Of a DNA stretch of 5,884 nucleotides, positions 3,906 through 5,884 are shown piece after piece. Below the pieces are notes generated by a model. It was not told the DNA's origin. It did no database searches and worked only from the letters and a program-made list of their open reading frames with translations. A program made the position numbers and the translations under genes. Numbering within the stretch: position 1 is the stretch's first letter; each line of letters starts with the position of its first letter. Origin of the DNA: an uncultured Clostridia bacterium (GTDB taxonomy: Bacteria; Bacillota; Clostridia; Oscillospirales; Ruminococcaceae); the NCBI GenBank assembly GCA_937893735.1, contig CALBGD010000044.1, positions 1 through 5,884 on the forward strand. The letters are read 5' to 3'.

Positions 3906-5884
3906 TGACCGCTCAGAACATTCTCTTCAACGACAACTGGCAGTTCTGCCTGTGCGATATCGGCACAGAGCTTCCTGCGCTGAACTCAAGGCACTGGTAT
4001 GATGTGGAACTCCCGCATGACTGGCTCATCGGCGACACATCGAAGCTCTACGAGACCGGCGAGGGCTGGTACCGCCGCACTCTGCCCTGCTCCGCTGAAA
4101 TGCTCTCCGGCAGGGTGCTGCTGAATTTTGACGGCGTTTATATGGATTCCACCCTGTTTGTAAACGGAAAGGAAGCCGGAAGCTGGACCTACGGCTACTC
4201 TGCGTTTGAATTCGACATAACCGACCTGCTCCGGGAGGGCAAAAACGAGCTTCTGGTGAGGGTACAGCACCGCTCCCCGAACACACGCTGGTACTCCGGA
4301 GCCGGAATTTTCCGCGACGTTACGCTTAAGCTCCGCCCGCTGACCTATATCCGCACGAACGGCGTGTATATCCACTCCGAAAAGGAGAAGAAAGGCTGGC
4401 GCACCGAGGTAGAAACCGATATCGTAGGAGCTCCCGCCGAAATCAGGCTGCTGATGGAACTCCACGACCCCGCCGGCCCAAGCATTGGCGGCTACGGCAT
4501 GGAGTCTCATTTTGACGGAATGAGGGAGAGCTTCTCCGCAAGCTTCACCAGCTCGGACCCGGAGCTGTGGAGCGTTGACGAACCTAATCTTTACACGCTG
4601 AAAATATGCCTTTACAGCGGCGGCGAGCTGCTTGACTGCGTGACTGAGAGCTTCGGCTTCCGCACCGCCGAATTCCACCCGGACAGGGGATTTTCGCTGA
4701 ACGGAGTTCCGATGAAGCTCCACGGGGTTTGTATGCACCACGACCTCGGAGCGCTTGGCTCCGCGATGAACACCGCCGCGCTCTCAAGACAGCTCCGCAT
4801 AATGAAGGACATGGGCGTGAACGCGATACGCACCTCCCACAATATGCCCGCGCGGCAGCTTGTGCAGCTCTGCGACGAGATGGGACTGCTGGTGGACAGC
4901 GAAGCGTTCGATATGTGGGAGAAGCCCAAGACGGAATTCGACAACCACCGCTTCTTCATCGAACACGCCGAGCGCGACGTGCAGAGCTGGATAGAGCGCG
5001 ACCGCAATCACCCCTGCGTCATCATGTGGAGCATAGGCAACGAGATAAACGACACCATCGACCCGCACGGTCTGGACATCACAAAGCGGCTGTACGACTA
5101 CGTCCTGAAATACGACCCCAAGGGGAATGCCGCACCGACTATCGGCTCAAACTACATGGGCGATCAGAACGCCCAGAAGTGCTCCGACATCGTGAAGCTT
5201 GCGGGCTACAACTACTCCGAGTACCTCTACGACGAGCACCACGCGAAGTATCCCGACTGGGTGATTTACGGCAGCGAAACGGCGTCCGCAGTGCGTTCAA
5301 GGGGAATTTACCGCTTCCCTGCTGAGCTTCCGCTGCTCACCGGCGAGGACTATCAGTGCTCCTCCCTCGACAACAGCGTCGTGGGCTGGGGCTCCTCCGC
5401 GATGAAGTCATGGAGGCTAGACCGCGACTGCCCATTCTGCTGCGGTCAGTTCATCTGGACAGGCTTCGACTACATCGGCGAGCCCACTCCCTACAACACA
5501 AAGAACAGCTATTTCGGCATAGTTGACACGGCAGGATTCCCGAAGGATATCTACTATTTCTACCAGAGCGTGTGGCTCACTCCGGAGCAGAAAAAGGTCC
5601 TGCATATCGTGCCCTATTACTGGGATTTCATGCCTGGCGAGCTGATAGACGTGCTGGTATACAGCAACGCGCACCATATCGAGCTTTTCCTGAATGGAGA
5701 GAGCCTTGGCACCCACGTCATGGATCTTGACACAGACAGCGAAATGCGCGCGCATTTCTCCGTGCCTTTCGAGGCGGGAGTTATCCGCGCAGTGGGATAT
5801 TCCGAGGACGGCACGGAAATATTATCAGAGGCGCTCCATACGCCCTCCGACCCGGCGGCGGTAGTCATGAACTCCGACCGGGAA
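3905..5884 (+). CDS. Glycoside hydrolase family 2 enzyme, beta-galactosidase-like, 3' end beyond window
   Basis: The first 660 codons are present and open at the right edge; related enzymes are usually about 750-850 residues. GGAGG at 3893-3897 lies seven bases before the ATG. Domains in order: N-terminal jelly-roll sugar-binding domain (about 1-145, with LPHDW, DGVYMDSTLFVNGK and RWYSGAGIFRDV); an Ig-like domain (about 150-255); the TIM barrel (about 260-560); then a beta domain of the DUF4982 type from about 570 (ELFLNGESLG). The catalytic residues are visible: acid/base E380 in SIGNEI and nucleophile E458 in YGSETAS, 78 residues apart as in LacZ. NAIRTSHNMP (306-315) and FIWTGFDY (516-523) are further GH2 signatures. 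No signal peptide is seen, so it is probably cytoplasmic. The likely role is release of terminal beta-linked sugar from imported oligosaccharides. Galactose is the best guess; beta-glucuronidase or beta-mannosidase specificity cannot be excluded. Confidence 0.92.
   Translation, partial: MTAQNILFNDNWQFCLCDIGTELPALNSRHWYDVELPHDWLIGDTSKLYETGEGWYRRTLPCSAEMLSGRVLLNFDGVYMDSTLFVNGKEAGSWTYGYSAFEFDITDLLREGKNELLVRVQHRSPNTRWYSGAGIFRDVTLKLRPLTYIRTNGVYIHSEKEKKGWRTEVETDIVGAPAEIRLLMELHDPAGPSIGGYGMESHFDGMRESFSASFTSSDPELWSVDEPNLYTLKICLYSGGELLDCVTESFGFRTAEFHPDRGFSLNGVPMKLHGVCMHHDLGALGSAMNTAALSRQLRIMKDMGVNAIRTSHNMPARQLVQLCDEMGLLVDSEAFDMWEKPKTEFDNHRFFIEHAERDVQSWIERDRNHPCVIMWSIGNEINDTIDPHGLDITKRLYDYVLKYDPKGNAAPTIGSNYMGDQNAQKCSDIVKLAGYNYSEYLYDEHHAKYPDWVIYGSETASAVRSRGIYRFPAELPLLTGEDYQCSSLDNSVVGWGSSAMKSWRLDRDCPFCCGQFIWTGFDYIGEPTPYNTKNSYFGIVDTAGFPKDIYYFYQSVWLTPEQKKVLHIVPYYWDFMPGELIDVLVYSNAHHIELFLNGESLGTHVMDLDTDSEMRAHFSVPFEAGVIRAVGYSEDGTEILSEALHTPSDPAAVVMNSDRE

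Noticed and set aside
3986..5325. Open frames on both strands overlapping the GH2 gene (for example 3986-4741 minus and 4729-5325 plus)
   Set aside because: The GH2 frame is continuous with all family signatures; these frames have arginine-rich or featureless translations and no initiation signals.

Overview
The window is a stretch of a bacterial chromosome or contig with moderately high GC, short intergenic gaps, good Shine-Dalgarno sites (AAAGGA, GGAGG) and sigma-70/SigA promoters with extended -10 boxes. Clostridial-type regulatory DNA, cytoplasmic glycoside hydrolases and a FapA/DUF342 protein suggest an anaerobic, fibre-degrading Firmicute of the Ruminococcus/Oscillospiraceae type. That placement is inference from gene content and style; no rRNA or other marker is present.

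Layout. (1) Positions 1-1403, minus strand: the first 467 codons of a clan GH-A glycoside hydrolase, best described as GH26-like; its 3' end lies outside the window. (2) Positions 1404-1827: a divergent regulatory region. It holds a near-consensus minus-strand promoter for the GH26-like gene with a LacI/CcpA-type palindrome over its -35 box, a second near-consensus promoter on the plus strand, and a roughly 140-nt leader containing a possible 44-codon ORF and two hairpins. (3) Positions 1828-3255, plus: a FapA/DUF342 family protein, followed by two consecutive hairpins, the second a typical intrinsic terminator. (4) Positions 3357-5884, plus: a two-gene operon of an HD-domain phosphohydrolase and a GH2 beta-galactosidase-like enzyme, overlapping by one base. 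The GH2 gene runs off the right edge after 660 codons.

How the parts may work together. Both glycoside hydrolases begin without a signal peptide, so they probably process imported oligosaccharides in the cytoplasm. The GH26-like promoter carries TGTAAACGTTTTCA, and a related half-site-sharing sequence, TGTAAACGATCCCA, lies just before the HD-GH2 operon. One sugar-responsive LacI-family repressor or CcpA could therefore control both sides of the locus (inference). The FapA gene has its own promoter and terminators and looks like an independent transcription unit between the two sugar-related units.

I see no CRISPR array, insertion sequence, tRNA, rRNA or phage module. The least explained parts are the FapA leader (small ORF plus terminator-like hairpin) and the role of an HD phosphohydrolase translationally coupled to a GH2 enzyme.
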